Part shown: positions 5,095 to 11,483 of the stretch, in pieces | Layout of the letters: each line of letters starts with the position of its first letter | How positions within the stretch are numbered: the stretch's first letter is position 1 | Origin: UMGS1649 sp045651205 | Lineage (GTDB): Bacteria > Bacillota > Clostridia > TANB77 > CAG-465 | Assembly (NCBI GenBank): GCA_045651205.1 | Contig: JAZRSA010000015.1 | Coordinates: 1-12,924 of the forward strand | Direction of reading: 5' to 3' | DNA length: 12,924 nt | Notes under the pieces: generated by a model | What the model was told of the DNA's origin: nothing | Seen by the model: the letters and a program-made list of their open reading frames with translations, nothing else | Database searches by the model: none | Translations under genes and position numbers: made by a program

Positions 5095-5122
5095 ATTATA
5101 ACACAAAAAAGCAATTTTTAAA
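5095..5122 (-). promoter_or_regulatory. Repressor promoter
   Basis: On the - strand TATAAT (5095-5100) is preceded by TGT, giving an extended -10. A weak TTTAAA (5117-5122) lies 16 bases upstream. It is 43 bases before the GTG start of the repressor and points away from the early promoter. Confidence 0.65.
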
Positions 5123-5130
5123 GACTGAAA

Positions 5131-5146
5131 GTATCAAAAGTGTAAT
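5131..5146. promoter_or_regulatory. Operator-like site 1
   Basis: GTATCA-AAAG-TGTAAT, an imperfect copy of GTTACA-N4-TGTAAC, lying between the two divergent promoters just upstream of the repressor -35. Its centre is 42 bp (four turns) from site 2. Confidence 0.55.
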
Positions 5147-5164
5147 TTTTTTTAAAAAAACATA

Positions 5165-5194
5165 TTGACAAGGTTACAAAAGTAATACTATAAT
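5165..5194 (+). promoter_or_regulatory. Early lytic promoter
   Basis: Perfect consensus TTGACA (5165-5170) and TATAAT (5189-5194), separated by 18 bases. It drives the cro/mor gene and the whole rightward early operon. The spacer is filled by operator-like site 2 and the transcription start region by site 3, so repressor binding would block polymerase directly. Confidence 0.88.
5173..5188. promoter_or_regulatory. Operator-like site 2 within the early promoter
   Basis: GTTACA-AAAG-TAATAC: perfect left half-site and the same AAAG spacer as site 1, but a degenerate right half. It occupies exactly the -35/-10 spacer. Confidence 0.5.
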
Positions 5195-5204
5195 GGGTTT
5201 GTAA

Positions 5205-5220
5205 GTTACAGAAGTGTAAC
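5205..5220. promoter_or_regulatory. Operator-like site 3, perfect palindrome
   Basis: GTTACA-GAAG-TGTAAC, perfect 6-bp arms, directly downstream of the early -10 box. It is 32 bp (three turns) from site 2. Confidence 0.75.
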
Positions 5221-5239
5221 GAACAGAAAGGAGTATAAA

Positions 5240-5476
5240 ATGGAAAGAAACGAAGTGCCTAAATTTAACGAACTAAAAGTATTATTATTGAGGAACGATC
5301 ATACATACGAGGACTTAGCTAAATGTATTGGAAGTTCTAAACCAACGATAGTACGAAAGGTTACAGGCAAAACACCTTGGACGTGGGTTGATATGCAAAG
5401 AATAAGAACATACTACAATTTAACCAACGAACAATTTATGAATATTTTTTTTGAACGACAAGTTGCAGAAGTGTAA
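5240..5476 (+). CDS. Cro/Mor-like small HTH protein
   Basis: 78 aa, first gene of the early operon, with ribosome site AAAGGAG. Residues about 10-65 form an Xre-type helix-turn-helix (LLLRNDHTYEDLAKCIGSSKPTIVRKVTGKTPWTW), with recognition helix near KPTIVRKVTG. Its divergent position opposite the repressor and its size fit either lambda Cro (a competitor for the operators) or TP901-1 Mor (a protein partner of CI). The sequence alone does not decide between them. A fourth operator-like palindrome covers its last codons, so repressor bound there could obstruct elongation or form a loop. Confidence 0.85.
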   Translation: MERNEVPKFNELKVLLLRNDHTYEDLAKCIGSSKPTIVRKVTGKTPWTWVDMQRIRTYYNLTNEQFMNIFFERQVAEV

Positions 5477-5477
5477 C
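5462..5477. promoter_or_regulatory. Operator-like site 4, distal, overlapping the cro/mor stop codon
   Basis: GTTGCA-GAAG-TGTAAC differs from site 3 at one base of 16. It covers the stop codon (5474-5476) and lies just before the ribosome site of the replication gene. The place recalls the distal operator of phage TP901-1. Confidence 0.7.
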
Positions 5478-5494
5478 AAGAAAGGACAAAGGGT

Positions 5495-6412
5495 ATGGCT
5501 ACAAAAAAATATTATTGGTTAAAACTTAAAAATGATTTCTTTACAAATAAAAAAATCAAAAAATTAAGAAAAATTGCAGGTGGAGATACATACACAATTA
5601 TTTATTTAAAAATGCAATTACTAAGCATTAAAGATAATGGGAAATTGTTTTTTGAAAATGTAGAAGACTCTTTCGCAGAAGAACTAGCATTAGAACTAGA
5701 TGAAGACGTAGAAAATGTAAAAGTTACATTGATCTATTTAATAAAAAACGAATTACTTATAGAAGTTAACTCAGAAGAATTTTTATTACCAGAGACAATG
5801 GAGTGTATAGGTAGTGAAACTAACAAAGCCGAGTTGATGAGAAAGAAAAGAGCAAAAGAAAAAGTTCTAGTGGGTAACAATGTTACCGAGTTGTTACCGC
5901 CTGTTACTAAAAGTTACACAGAGATAGAGAAAGATAAAGAGAAAGAGAAAAATAAGATTATAGATATAGAAATAGAAACAGAGAAAGAAAAGAAAAACCT
6001 ATATTTCGATAACGATAATCTTGAAGTTATCTTTAAAGAATTTCTTGATTTAAGAAAACAATTAAAAGCAAAAAATACTGATAGAGCTATTAAAACTCTA
6101 TTAAACAAGCTAAATAAGTACAATGACGATATTAAATATCAAATGATAGAAAACAGTATCGTTAATAGTTGGAAAGACGTTTACGAACTTAAACAACAAA
6201 ATAATAACTATCGTAAACAACCAATAAGAGAAGAAATAGTTCCAGAGTGGTTTAACAAAAATAACGAGTCTAAACCAATGACGGAAGAACAACAAAAAGA
6301 AATCGACAACTTGTTTGCAGAATTTGAAGAGTCTAAACCTTTTGAAGAAAGAAAAGAAAAACTTCAAGCAAGACTAAAAGAGAAGTACGGAAAGAAGGAA
6401 AACAATGACTAA
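5495..6412 (+). CDS. Phage replisome organizer (replication initiation protein)
   Basis: 305 aa. The N-terminal domain (about 4-115) closely fits the phage replisome organizer N-terminal family: YYWLKLKNDFF, KLRKIAGGDTYTIIYLKM (in part), and a LDEDVENVKVTL segment, a winged-helix origin-binding domain. Residues about 118-170 are a low-complexity K/E-rich linker (EIEKDKEKEKNK). Residues 170-235 form a DnaD-like C-terminal region ending SWKDVYELK, likely to contact host helicase-loading proteins. A charged tail completes it. No separate helicase or loader gene is visible downstream, so the phage probably recruits host DnaC/DnaB-type proteins. The linker-coding DNA contains phased GTTAC repeats and a purine-only stretch, a likely origin. 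Ribosome site AAGGACAAAGGG lies before the ATG. Confidence 0.9.
   Translation: MATKKYYWLKLKNDFFTNKKIKKLRKIAGGDTYTIIYLKMQLLSIKDNGKLFFENVEDSFAEELALELDEDVENVKVTLIYLIKNELLIEVNSEEFLLPETMECIGSETNKAELMRKKRAKEKVLVGNNVTELLPPVTKSYTEIEKDKEKEKNKIIDIEIETEKEKKNLYFDNDNLEVIFKEFLDLRKQLKAKNTDRAIKTLLNKLNKYNDDIKYQMIENSIVNSWKDVYELKQQNNNYRKQPIREEIVPEWFNKNNESKPMTEEQQKEIDNLFAEFEESKPFEERKEKLQARLKEKYGKKENND
5873..5997 (+). other. Candidate phage replication origin inside rep
   Basis: A palindrome GGTAAC-AAT-GTTACC (5873-5887) begins a run of four direct GTTAC motifs at 5882, 5893, 5903 and 5913, spaced 11, 10 and 10 bp. It is followed by 5921-5997, which is almost pure purine on this strand (one C, about nine T). Iterons in the linker of the initiator gene followed by an asymmetric A-rich region is the plan of the lambda origin, and related lactococcal phages also carry their origin in rep. 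Confidence 0.55.
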
Positions 6413-6509
6413 CGAACAAGTTAAAAAAGCAGTAGATATATTAATTAAATTATATGCCGAACAAAACAACGTAGAAATAACAACTAAAGAAAAAGAAAAG
6501 GCAACCTAA
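6405..6509 (+). CDS. Small hypothetical early phage protein
   Basis: 34 aa (MTNEQVKKAVDILIKLYAEQNN...), overlapping the end of rep by 8 bases, with a ribosome site (AAGAAGG) upstream. It is predicted to be a single amphipathic helix with a lysine/glutamate-rich tail. Short proteins with an 'EQVKKAVDILIKLY' start occur after rep in other Firmicute phages. Its function is unknown. The stop codon lies in the loop of a following hairpin. Confidence 0.6.
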   Translation: MTNEQVKKAVDILIKLYAEQNNVEITTKEKEKAT

Positions 6510-6520
6510 AAAGGTTGTCT
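6499..6520 (+). other. Intergenic hairpin before the ERF gene
   Basis: AGGCAACCT and AGGTTGTCT form a 9-bp stem (one G-T pair) with an AAAA loop. No T run follows on the + strand, so it is not a normal terminator. It may stabilise or modulate the early message. Confidence 0.45.
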
Positions 6521-6579
6521 ATCTTAAAAAAATTATATGTGAATATTGTAACAAAGATTTTAAAGAAAGGAAACAAGAA

Positions 6580-7293
6580 ATGGAAGAAAAAGATATTAAA
6601 GCATTAAATATATATGAAAAATTATCACTAATTACAGATGAAATAGGAGTTATTGAAAAGAACTTAAATGTAGCAGTAAATAAAACTTCTAGTTATAAAG
6701 CAGTAAGCGAAAGGGACGTATTAGACAACGTAAAACCTATAGAAAAGAAATATAGAGTATATAGTTACCCAGTTAAAAGAGAAGTAATCGACAGAGATAT
6801 TTTAGTAAAAGAAACTGAATTTACTGATAGTAGAACAGATAACACAACCATAACAAGAACTAACTCTTTATTTATGAGAATAGAAACAACATATAGATTT
6901 GTAAATATTGATAACCCTAGCGAATACGTAGAAACAATAGTTTACGGAGACGGAGTAGATACAGGAGATAAAGCCCCAGGAAAAGCTATGACTTATGCCG
7001 ATAAATACGCATTAATGAAAGCATACAAGTTAAGTACAGGAGACGATCCAGACAAAGATGCAAGTCCAGAAAAGGGTTATAGAAAAGCAAAAGAAGTAAG
7101 TCAAGTTAGCACACCAGAAGTAACAGCAACGGCAACACCTAAACAAGTAGCAATTCTGTTACAAGCATACAAAGGCAAGAACTTAGAAAAACTATTAGCA
7201 AAATACAACATTAACAAAATTGAAGAAATGCCATTAGAAAAAGCAAGTGAATTAATCACAATTATTTTAGATAAAAATAAGGGTGCTGAATAA
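6580..7293 (+). CDS. erf: ERF-family single-strand annealing protein
   Basis: 237 aa. The ERF family signature is clear: GDGVDTGDKAPGKAMTYAD begins at residue 123, continued by KYALMKAYKLSTGDDPD to 158. The N-terminal part (about 8-122) contains the annealing core, with a helix then strands around KYRVYSYPV and RIETTYRFVNI. A T/P-rich linker (175-188) leads to a small C-terminal domain (187-233). ERF proteins form rings that anneal complementary single strands during phage recombination and circularisation. The gene overlaps the nuclease gene downstream by one base (TAATG), giving an annealase-nuclease pair, with SSB further down. AAAGGAAAC is the ribosome site. Confidence 0.92.
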   Translation: MEEKDIKALNIYEKLSLITDEIGVIEKNLNVAVNKTSSYKAVSERDVLDNVKPIEKKYRVYSYPVKREVIDRDILVKETEFTDSRTDNTTITRTNSLFMRIETTYRFVNIDNPSEYVETIVYGDGVDTGDKAPGKAMTYADKYALMKAYKLSTGDDPDKDASPEKGYRKAKEVSQVSTPEVTATATPKQVAILLQAYKGKNLEKLLAKYNINKIEEMPLEKASELITIILDKNKGAE

Positions 7294-7907
7294 TGCAAGT
7301 TGAAACTTGGGAAATTAAAGGACATACACTCGAATACATAGACGCAACACACCAATACATTTGTGATGGAGTTTTACTTCCTTCAATAACTCAAATAATG
7401 AAAGTTAGATTTGGCGGTAAGTATGACGGAATACCACAAGCAGTTTTAAACAACGCAGCCAAAAAAGGAACGGAAGTACACGAAGCAATAGAGAACTATT
7501 GTAAAACAGGAGAGGTAAAAGACCTGTTAGAAGTAAAAAACTTTATATTCCTACAAAAACAATACAAGTTTGAAGTATTAGAAAATGAAGTACCAATAAT
7601 TCTATTTAAGAACGATAAACCTATTGCTGGTGGACGACTAGACCTAGTTTTAAGACAAAACGGAGTTATTGGTGGTGGAGATATTAAACGCACTTCTAAA
7701 CTAGATAAGAAGTATTTAGAAGCACAATTAAACCTTTACAGAATAGGTTATAGACAATGTTATGGCATAGAGTGGCAATTCTTAAAAGGACTACACCTAA
7801 GAGAGAACGTAAGAAGATTTGTAGACCTACCAATAAATGAAAATATGGCTTGGTCGTTAATAGATGAGTATATGAGAGAGGAAAAAGAGAAATGTATTAC
7901 AAGTTAA
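7293..7907 (+). CDS. PD-(D/E)XK (RecB-like) nuclease
   Basis: 204 aa. Motifs in order: KKGTEVHEAIE (57-67, with H63 and E64), GGRLDLVL (113-120, D117), GGDIKRTSKLD (128-138, D130 and K132) and QLNLYRIGYR (145-154). This is the H-D-DxK-Q arrangement of Cas4/RecB-type exonucleases. Coupled to the annealing protein, it most likely resects DNA ends to make single strands for ERF, acting like lambda Exo. The start overlaps the upstream stop (TAATG), so translation is coupled. No zinc-ribbon or iron-sulfur cysteine set of Cas4 type is visible: only C24, C70, C156 and C201, widely spread. Confidence 0.87.
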   Translation: MQVETWEIKGHTLEYIDATHQYICDGVLLPSITQIMKVRFGGKYDGIPQAVLNNAAKKGTEVHEAIENYCKTGEVKDLLEVKNFIFLQKQYKFEVLENEVPIILFKNDKPIAGGRLDLVLRQNGVIGGGDIKRTSKLDKKYLEAQLNLYRIGYRQCYGIEWQFLKGLHLRENVRRFVDLPINENMAWSLIDEYMREEKEKCITS

Positions 7908-8134
7908 ATCGTGATGAATATAAGCTATGTAAAGACGTAGAAAAGATAACTAATTCAGATTATGACGTAGACAATGGTTTTATAAGTTCTGATAACTTAA
8001 TTGGAGCATTAGAAGAACTATTAAGAGAATACGAAAACTTAGAAGAAAGATACAGAGATTTAGAAACAGACTTAGAAGAAAACTATAAACCTATTCCAAT
8101 AGATTTAGGTTTATCAGATAGAGATTTTTATTAG
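7892..8134 (+). CDS. Hypothetical acidic early protein
   Basis: 80 aa, overlapping the nuclease gene by 16 bases, with AGAGAGG upstream of the ATG. It is acidic, with a likely coiled coil at about 36-66 (LIGALEELLREYENLEERYRDLETDLEE in part) and a short C-terminal tail PIDLGLSDRDFY. No catalytic motif or membrane segment. Similar small proteins lie next to recombination nucleases in Firmicute phages. Function unknown. Confidence 0.75.
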   Translation: MYYKLNRDEYKLCKDVEKITNSDYDVDNGFISSDNLIGALEELLREYENLEERYRDLETDLEENYKPIPIDLGLSDRDFY

Positions 8135-8142
8135 GAGAGAAT

Positions 8143-8553
8143 ATGATAAAAGAATTTATAGAAAAATGGGAAAAAAATAAAGAAGAATTAGAAAACTATT
8201 TTAGAAATACAAAACAAGAAGAATATAACGAATACGAAAAAATAATAAAAAAAATAATAGAAATTATTTTAAATGGAAACAGTAAGCGAGTTTGGTCGGA
8301 AGAAGTATCAGTAATTGATGACGGAGACTATCAAGGAACACAAATATTTATTATTCATAAAGAAACTTATCAACCGAATGTAAATGAATATATATATACA
8401 AGCAATTATTATGGTTCTTGTAGTGGTTGCGACACCTTGCTTAGGATTTCTGGCTATGAGTATGGTTTGCCAAACGAAGAACAAGTAAAAGAATATATGT
8501 TATTAGCATTGCATTTAATACAAAAAATTAGACGTATGGGAGATAGCGAATAG
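8143..8553 (+). CDS. Conserved phage hypothetical protein with YGSCSGCDTL motif
   Basis: 136 aa with GGAGAG before the ATG. The N-terminal 45 residues are a charged helix. The centre has a beta-rich part (VSVIDDGDYQGTQIFIIHKE). Residues 89-98 read YGSCSGCDTL with C92 and C95 as a close pair. The C-terminus is helical (EEQVKEYMLLALHLIQKIRRM). I know this arrangement (SCSGCDTL, then 'QVKEYM..ALHLIQK') from unannotated proteins in Firmicute phages, but not a function. The CxxC pair could bind metal or be redox-active. Confidence 0.75.
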   Translation: MIKEFIEKWEKNKEELENYFRNTKQEEYNEYEKIIKKIIEIILNGNSKRVWSEEVSVIDDGDYQGTQIFIIHKETYQPNVNEYIYTSNYYGSCSGCDTLLRISGYEYGLPNEEQVKEYMLLALHLIQKIRRMGDSE

Positions 8554-8560
8554 GTGGAGT

Positions 8561-8869
8561 ATGGAAAAAGATTTACTAAAGATTATAAAACATTACGGAG
8601 CTTTACCACAATTAAAGTATTTCCAAAGCGAAGTATTTGAACTAACGGAAGCAATTATAGATTATTCGTATGTAGAAGTTTATAAAGACAGTCCAGCAGA
8701 AAAACACCTTAGAAAACACATAGCAGAAGAAATCGCAGACGTGCAAGTAATGTTAGACCAGTTCCAACACTATTACGGAATTACTGACGAGGAAATATGG
8801 GAAACAATGAAATTTAAAATAAAAAGACAATTAGAAAGAATAGAAAAGGAGAATAACAATGAATTATAA
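8561..8869 (+). CDS. MazG-like nucleotide pyrophosphohydrolase
   Basis: 102 aa with ribosome site GGTGGAG. All-alpha NTP-pyrophosphatase signature: E24-x2-E27 in SEVFELTEAI, and E57-x2-D60 in AEEIADVQVML, the metal-binding ExxE...ExxD pattern of MazG and dUTPase-like enzymes. It would hydrolyse nucleoside triphosphates to monophosphates and pyrophosphate in the cytosol, either cleaning non-standard nucleotides or lowering the stringent-response signal during infection, as proposed for phage MazG proteins. The substrate cannot be read from sequence. It sits in the replication/recombination operon. Confidence 0.85.
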   Translation: MEKDLLKIIKHYGALPQLKYFQSEVFELTEAIIDYSYVEVYKDSPAEKHLRKHIAEEIADVQVMLDQFQHYYGITDEEIWETMKFKIKRQLERIEKENNNEL

Positions 8870-8954
8870 AGACGTAACATTAAAAGATTTAGAAAATTTA
8901 GAAAACTATATCTGTGACGGAGATAGTAAAACAATTAGAAAGGAAGATGAGTAA
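8859..8954 (+). CDS. Tiny hypothetical protein
   Basis: 31 aa (MNYKDVTLKDLENLENYICDGDSKTIRKEDE). It overlaps the MazG-like gene by 11 bases, and its stop overlaps the next start (TAATG). AAAGGAG precedes the ATG. The gene packing and good ribosome site support translation. It is acidic, with no recognisable domain. Confidence 0.55.
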   Translation: MNYKDVTLKDLENLENYICDGDSKTIRKEDE

Positions 8955-9178
8955 TGCAAGAAAGAATAAGCATTTCAAAAGAAGAATACGCATATTTGCT
9001 AGAAAATTCTTTTAAATATGGAGTATTACTAGACACTATATATCAAAGCGAAGAAATGACTTGGAGTAAAGAATATATTGATATAAGCATACCACAAGTA
9101 AATAGAATTTTAAAAATAATAGACGAACAAAGATACGAAAAAAATTTAAACAAAATAAAGGAGAAAGAAAATGATTAA
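8954..9178 (+). CDS. Hypothetical early protein
   Basis: 74 aa, coupled to the preceding gene by TAATG, with GGAAGATG upstream. It starts QERISISKEEYAYLLENS and is predicted mostly helical, with a charged C-terminus (EKNLNKIKEKEND). The opening is similar in type to the partial gene at the right edge (SEERIKISLNEEEVQNIL), possibly the same kind of small helical protein. Function unknown. It overlaps ssb by 8 bases. Confidence 0.7.
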   Translation: MQERISISKEEYAYLLENSFKYGVLLDTIYQSEEMTWSKEYIDISIPQVNRILKIIDEQRYEKNLNKIKEKEND

Positions 9179-9596
9179 TAATATTGTGCTAATAGGACGC
9201 ATTACAAAAGATTTAGAAATTAAATATACAGAAAGTCAAAAGGCAGTATGCAACTTTTCACTAGCAGTAAATAGATTAGGCCAAGAACAAGCAGACTTTA
9301 TCAATATCGCAGTATGGGGACAACAAGCAGAGAACCTACATAAATATCAAGGTAAAGGAAGTTTAATAGCAGTTAGTGGAGCTTTAAGAGTAGATAACTA
9401 CGAAGTAGAAGGACAAAAAAGATATAACACTTATGTATTAGCTAATAACATAGAATATCTATCAAGCAAAAACGCAAATAATGAAGCACCAGGAGAAAGA
9501 CTACCAAACATAAACGAAATTGAAAAAGACCCTTTTGAAGAAATGAATTTCAATGTAAAAAATATGCCTATTGATGACGCAGACTTACCATTTTAA
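9171..9596 (+). CDS. ssb: Single-stranded DNA-binding protein
   Basis: 141 aa with ribosome site AAGGAG. The OB-fold domain (about 1-104) opens with the standard MINNIVLIGRITKDLEIKYT and contains NFSLAVNR, FINIAVWGQQAENL and the GSLIAVSGALRVDNYE strand. A disordered linker follows, ending in the acidic tip DDADLPF (135-141), the tail by which SSB recruits partner proteins. It forms tetramers on single-stranded DNA. With ERF and the nuclease upstream and the NinB-like protein downstream, it completes a phage recombination/replication set. Confidence 0.96.
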   Translation: MINNIVLIGRITKDLEIKYTESQKAVCNFSLAVNRLGQEQADFINIAVWGQQAENLHKYQGKGSLIAVSGALRVDNYEVEGQKRYNTYVLANNIEYLSSKNANNEAPGERLPNINEIEKDPFEEMNFNVKNMPIDDADLPF

Positions 9597-9607
9597 GAGG
9601 TGGAGTT

Positions 9608-10147
9608 ATGAAGATTAAAGGCAAAATAAAAGATATTCAATTAGATTATATAACGCATAAACCTTTAGTAATCATACAACTAGATAATCAAGAAGACTTG
9701 TTATGTGAAGAATTTAACAAGTTACAAGAAGAACAACAACTTGAAATAGAGATAAAGAAACATAACGAAAGACGTAGTTTAAATGCGAATAGTTATTGTT
9801 GGGTTCTAATAGGTAAGATAGCCGAGAAGTTAGGAAATACCAAAGATGAAGTATATCGAGAGTTTATAAAAGATAAAGGCATATACAGAGTAATAACAAT
9901 AGATAATCAAGCCGTAAATACCTTTGCGAAGTTATGGGAAGAAAAAGGTACTGGGTGGTTATGTGAAACACTAAACAAAGGAAATACAACAACTGATTTA
10001 ATCGCCTACTACGGATCTTCTTCTTATAACAAAAAACAAATGGCAAATTTTATAGATTATGTAGTCCAAGAAGCTAAAGAGTTAGGAATACAAACGGCAA
10101 CTCCAGAAGAAATACTAAGACTAAAAACAATGTGGGGCGAACAATGA
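9608..10147 (+). CDS. NinB/Orf-like recombination mediator
   Basis: 179 aa with ribosome site GAGGTGGAG. Residues about 50-75 (ERRSLNANSYCWVLIGKI) match the NinB family pattern 'RSLxxNxxxWxxL'. The C-terminal end (FIDYVVQEAKELGIQTATPEE, about 148-168, then MWG) matches 'ERGV...W..RWG' of lambda Orf/NinB. Orf helps load the annealing protein onto SSB-coated DNA, which fits the neighbouring ssb and erf. An extra N-terminal beta-rich part (1-50) and the segment GIYRVITI...WLCETL (about 91-122) differ from lambda. The family assignment is moderately sure; the mechanism is taken from lambda. Confidence 0.65.
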   Translation: MKIKGKIKDIQLDYITHKPLVIIQLDNQEDLLCEEFNKLQEEQQLEIEIKKHNERRSLNANSYCWVLIGKIAEKLGNTKDEVYREFIKDKGIYRVITIDNQAVNTFAKLWEEKGTGWLCETLNKGNTTTDLIAYYGSSSYNKKQMANFIDYVVQEAKELGIQTATPEEILRLKTMWGEQ

Positions 10148-10482
10148 GATACAACAAGTTTGGAAATAAGAAAGTCATAGTAGACGGAATAAAGTTCGAC
10201 TCTAAAAAAGAAAGTCAAAGATATACAGAATTAAAACTATTAGAAGAAGCCAACAAAATAAAAGATTTAGAACTACAAAAAGAATACGAGTTACAACCTA
10301 GTTTTAAGAAGAACGGAAAGACATATCGTAAAATCACGTATAAAGCCGATTTTAGCTATTTTGACAACGAGAAAGGTAAATATATTGTCGAAGACGTTAA
10401 GGGGTTTAAAACAGAGGTATACAAGCTTAAAAACAAGTTATTTGAATATAAGTTTAAAGATTTGGAATTAAAGGAGATTTAA
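10144..10482 (+). CDS. DUF1064 nuclease-like protein
   Basis: 112 aa from the ATG at 10144, which overlaps the previous stop (ATGA). A longer GTG reading from 10132 is less likely. The pattern FDSKKESQRY (18-27, E23), YKADFSYFD (66-74, D69) and IVEDVKGFKT (81-90, D84 and K86), then KLKNKLFEYKF, is the DUF1064 family. It has the E-D-DxK layout of PD-(D/E)XK nucleases and is related in type to T7 endonuclease I-like resolvases. It is likely a phage endonuclease acting on branched or replicating DNA; activity is inferred. Confidence 0.85.
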   Translation: MRYNKFGNKKVIVDGIKFDSKKESQRYTELKLLEEANKIKDLELQKEYELQPSFKKNGKTYRKITYKADFSYFDNEKGKYIVEDVKGFKTEVYKLKNKLFEYKFKDLELKEI

Positions 10483-10485
10483 TAA

Positions 10486-10689
10486 ATGAGAGAAAGAGTA
10501 TTAAAGTATATGAAAGAATTTGGATCTATTACTACATTTAATGCTTTTACAGATTTAGGTTGTACGAGATTAAGTGAGTATATAAGACAGATTAGACGAG
10601 ATTATGACGTAAAGGACGAGTGGGTAACTTCATTAAATAGATATGGAGAAAAAGTCCAATACAAAAAATATTGGTTAGAGGAGAATTGA
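10486..10689 (+). CDS. Small winged-helix/HTH_39-type protein
   Basis: 67 aa with ribosome site AAAGGAG, 3 bases after the previous gene. The opening VLKYMKEFGSITTFNAFTDLG...RLSEYIRQIRRDYDV matches small phage helix-turn-helix proteins ('GSIT..EA...LG..RLS.RI..LR'). A basic C-terminus ends KKYWLEEN. It probably binds DNA and regulates or assists replication; the target is unknown. Confidence 0.8.
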   Translation: MRERVLKYMKEFGSITTFNAFTDLGCTRLSEYIRQIRRDYDVKDEWVTSLNRYGEKVQYKKYWLEEN

Positions 10690-10690
10690 T

Positions 10691-11098
10691 ATGACTATAA
10701 GCCAATTAAATAAACTATTTTACATAAAAAGAGATTTAAGAGCATTAGAGGACGAGTTAGCAGAGCTTAATAACTTAGGTTCTGCACCTCTAAGCGATAT
10801 GCCTAAAGTAATAAAAGTAAGTGATCCAACTCAAAACTACGCAATAAAAAAAGAACGTATCATATCTAAAATAAATAAAACACGAGAAAAGTATCTAACA
10901 GAGTACGAAAAAATAAATGACTACATAGAAGAAATAGACGAACCAGATATAAAACTAATTGCTAGATTAAGATTTATAAAACATTTGGACTGGTACACAA
11001 TAGCAGAAGAAATAAGCCCTGTAAATAAAATCACTCATTGGACTACACCTAGAAAAAAGATAAATAGATACTTAGAAAAAAAGGAAAAAGGAGAATAA
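10691..11098 (+). CDS. DUF1492/ArpU-like sigma-like transcription regulator
   Basis: 135 aa with ribosome site AGAGGAG. The N-terminal half is a coiled coil (FYIKRDLRALEDELAEL). A SDMPK motif lies at 35-39, followed by a second helix pair. Residues 88-130 (IKLIARLRFIKHLDWYTIAEEI...) resemble sigma region 4: 'LRLRFI.GLSW..IA..I', an HTH that contacts -35 elements. Proteins of this class (RinA/ArpU type) switch on late genes in Firmicute phages. Here it is followed by at least seven more early-type genes rather than by terminase, so its targets may lie beyond the window. Confidence 0.75.
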   Translation: MTISQLNKLFYIKRDLRALEDELAELNNLGSAPLSDMPKVIKVSDPTQNYAIKKERIISKINKTREKYLTEYEKINDYIEEIDEPDIKLIARLRFIKHLDWYTIAEEISPVNKITHWTTPRKKINRYLEKKEKGE

Positions 11099-11102
11099 AG
11101 AA

Positions 11103-11483
11103 ATGTTAAGATTTTTAAATTTAAAAGTAGTATTTGCAGATGAATACGAACAATTAAAAGAAGACTGGGAGAAGCAAAACGCAGAGATAGATAGATTAAT
11201 TTCAGAAAGAAATAGAAAACAAAAGACTTTAGAAATGTTAAGGGGAATTTTAGAAGATAACGCAAAAAAGGAAATGGAGTTATTAGATATTATCGCAAAA
11301 CTAGAAGCAGATTTAGAAGAAAAAGAGAAACAAAGAAAAACGGCTGCTAGTAAATTAGGTGGGTATCAAAAAGAAATAAACAAACTAAAAGACCAAGTGG
11401 AATTTCTAAAGACTAATAGGAGAGCTCCAAACTTAGAAGAATTAAAGAACTATACTCAAAGAAGAAAAAAGGTGCAAAAATGA
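11103..11483 (+). CDS. Coiled-coil hypothetical protein
   Basis: 126 aa with ribosome site AAGGAG. After a short hydrophobic N-terminus (MLRFLNLKVVFA, too short to be a certain membrane segment), residues about 15-106 form a long coiled coil (ELLDIIAKLEADLEEKEKQR) interrupted by a glycine turn at KLGGYQ. The C-terminus is basic (RRKKVQK). Similar coiled-coil proteins with an 'MF.FLK...' start occur in this place in clostridial phages. A structural or scaffold-like role in the replication complex is possible but unproven. The next gene starts within its stop codon (ATGA). Confidence 0.75.
   Translation: MLRFLNLKVVFADEYEQLKEDWEKQNAEIDRLISERNRKQKTLEMLRGILEDNAKKEMELLDIIAKLEADLEEKEKQRKTAASKLGGYQKEINKLKDQVEFLKTNRRAPNLEELKNYTQRRKKVQK

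Noticed and set aside
5914..6367. Two reverse-strand F/S-rich open frames opposite rep
   Set aside because: Their F/S-rich content is the complement of the K/E-rich linker and tail of rep; no start signals.
6499..6520. Rho-independent terminator before ERF
   Set aside because: The stem is good but no T run follows on the + strand, and the early operon clearly continues.
7293..7907. Cas4
   Set aside because: The nuclease motifs fit, but the cysteine cluster for an iron-sulfur site is missing and no cas genes are nearby.
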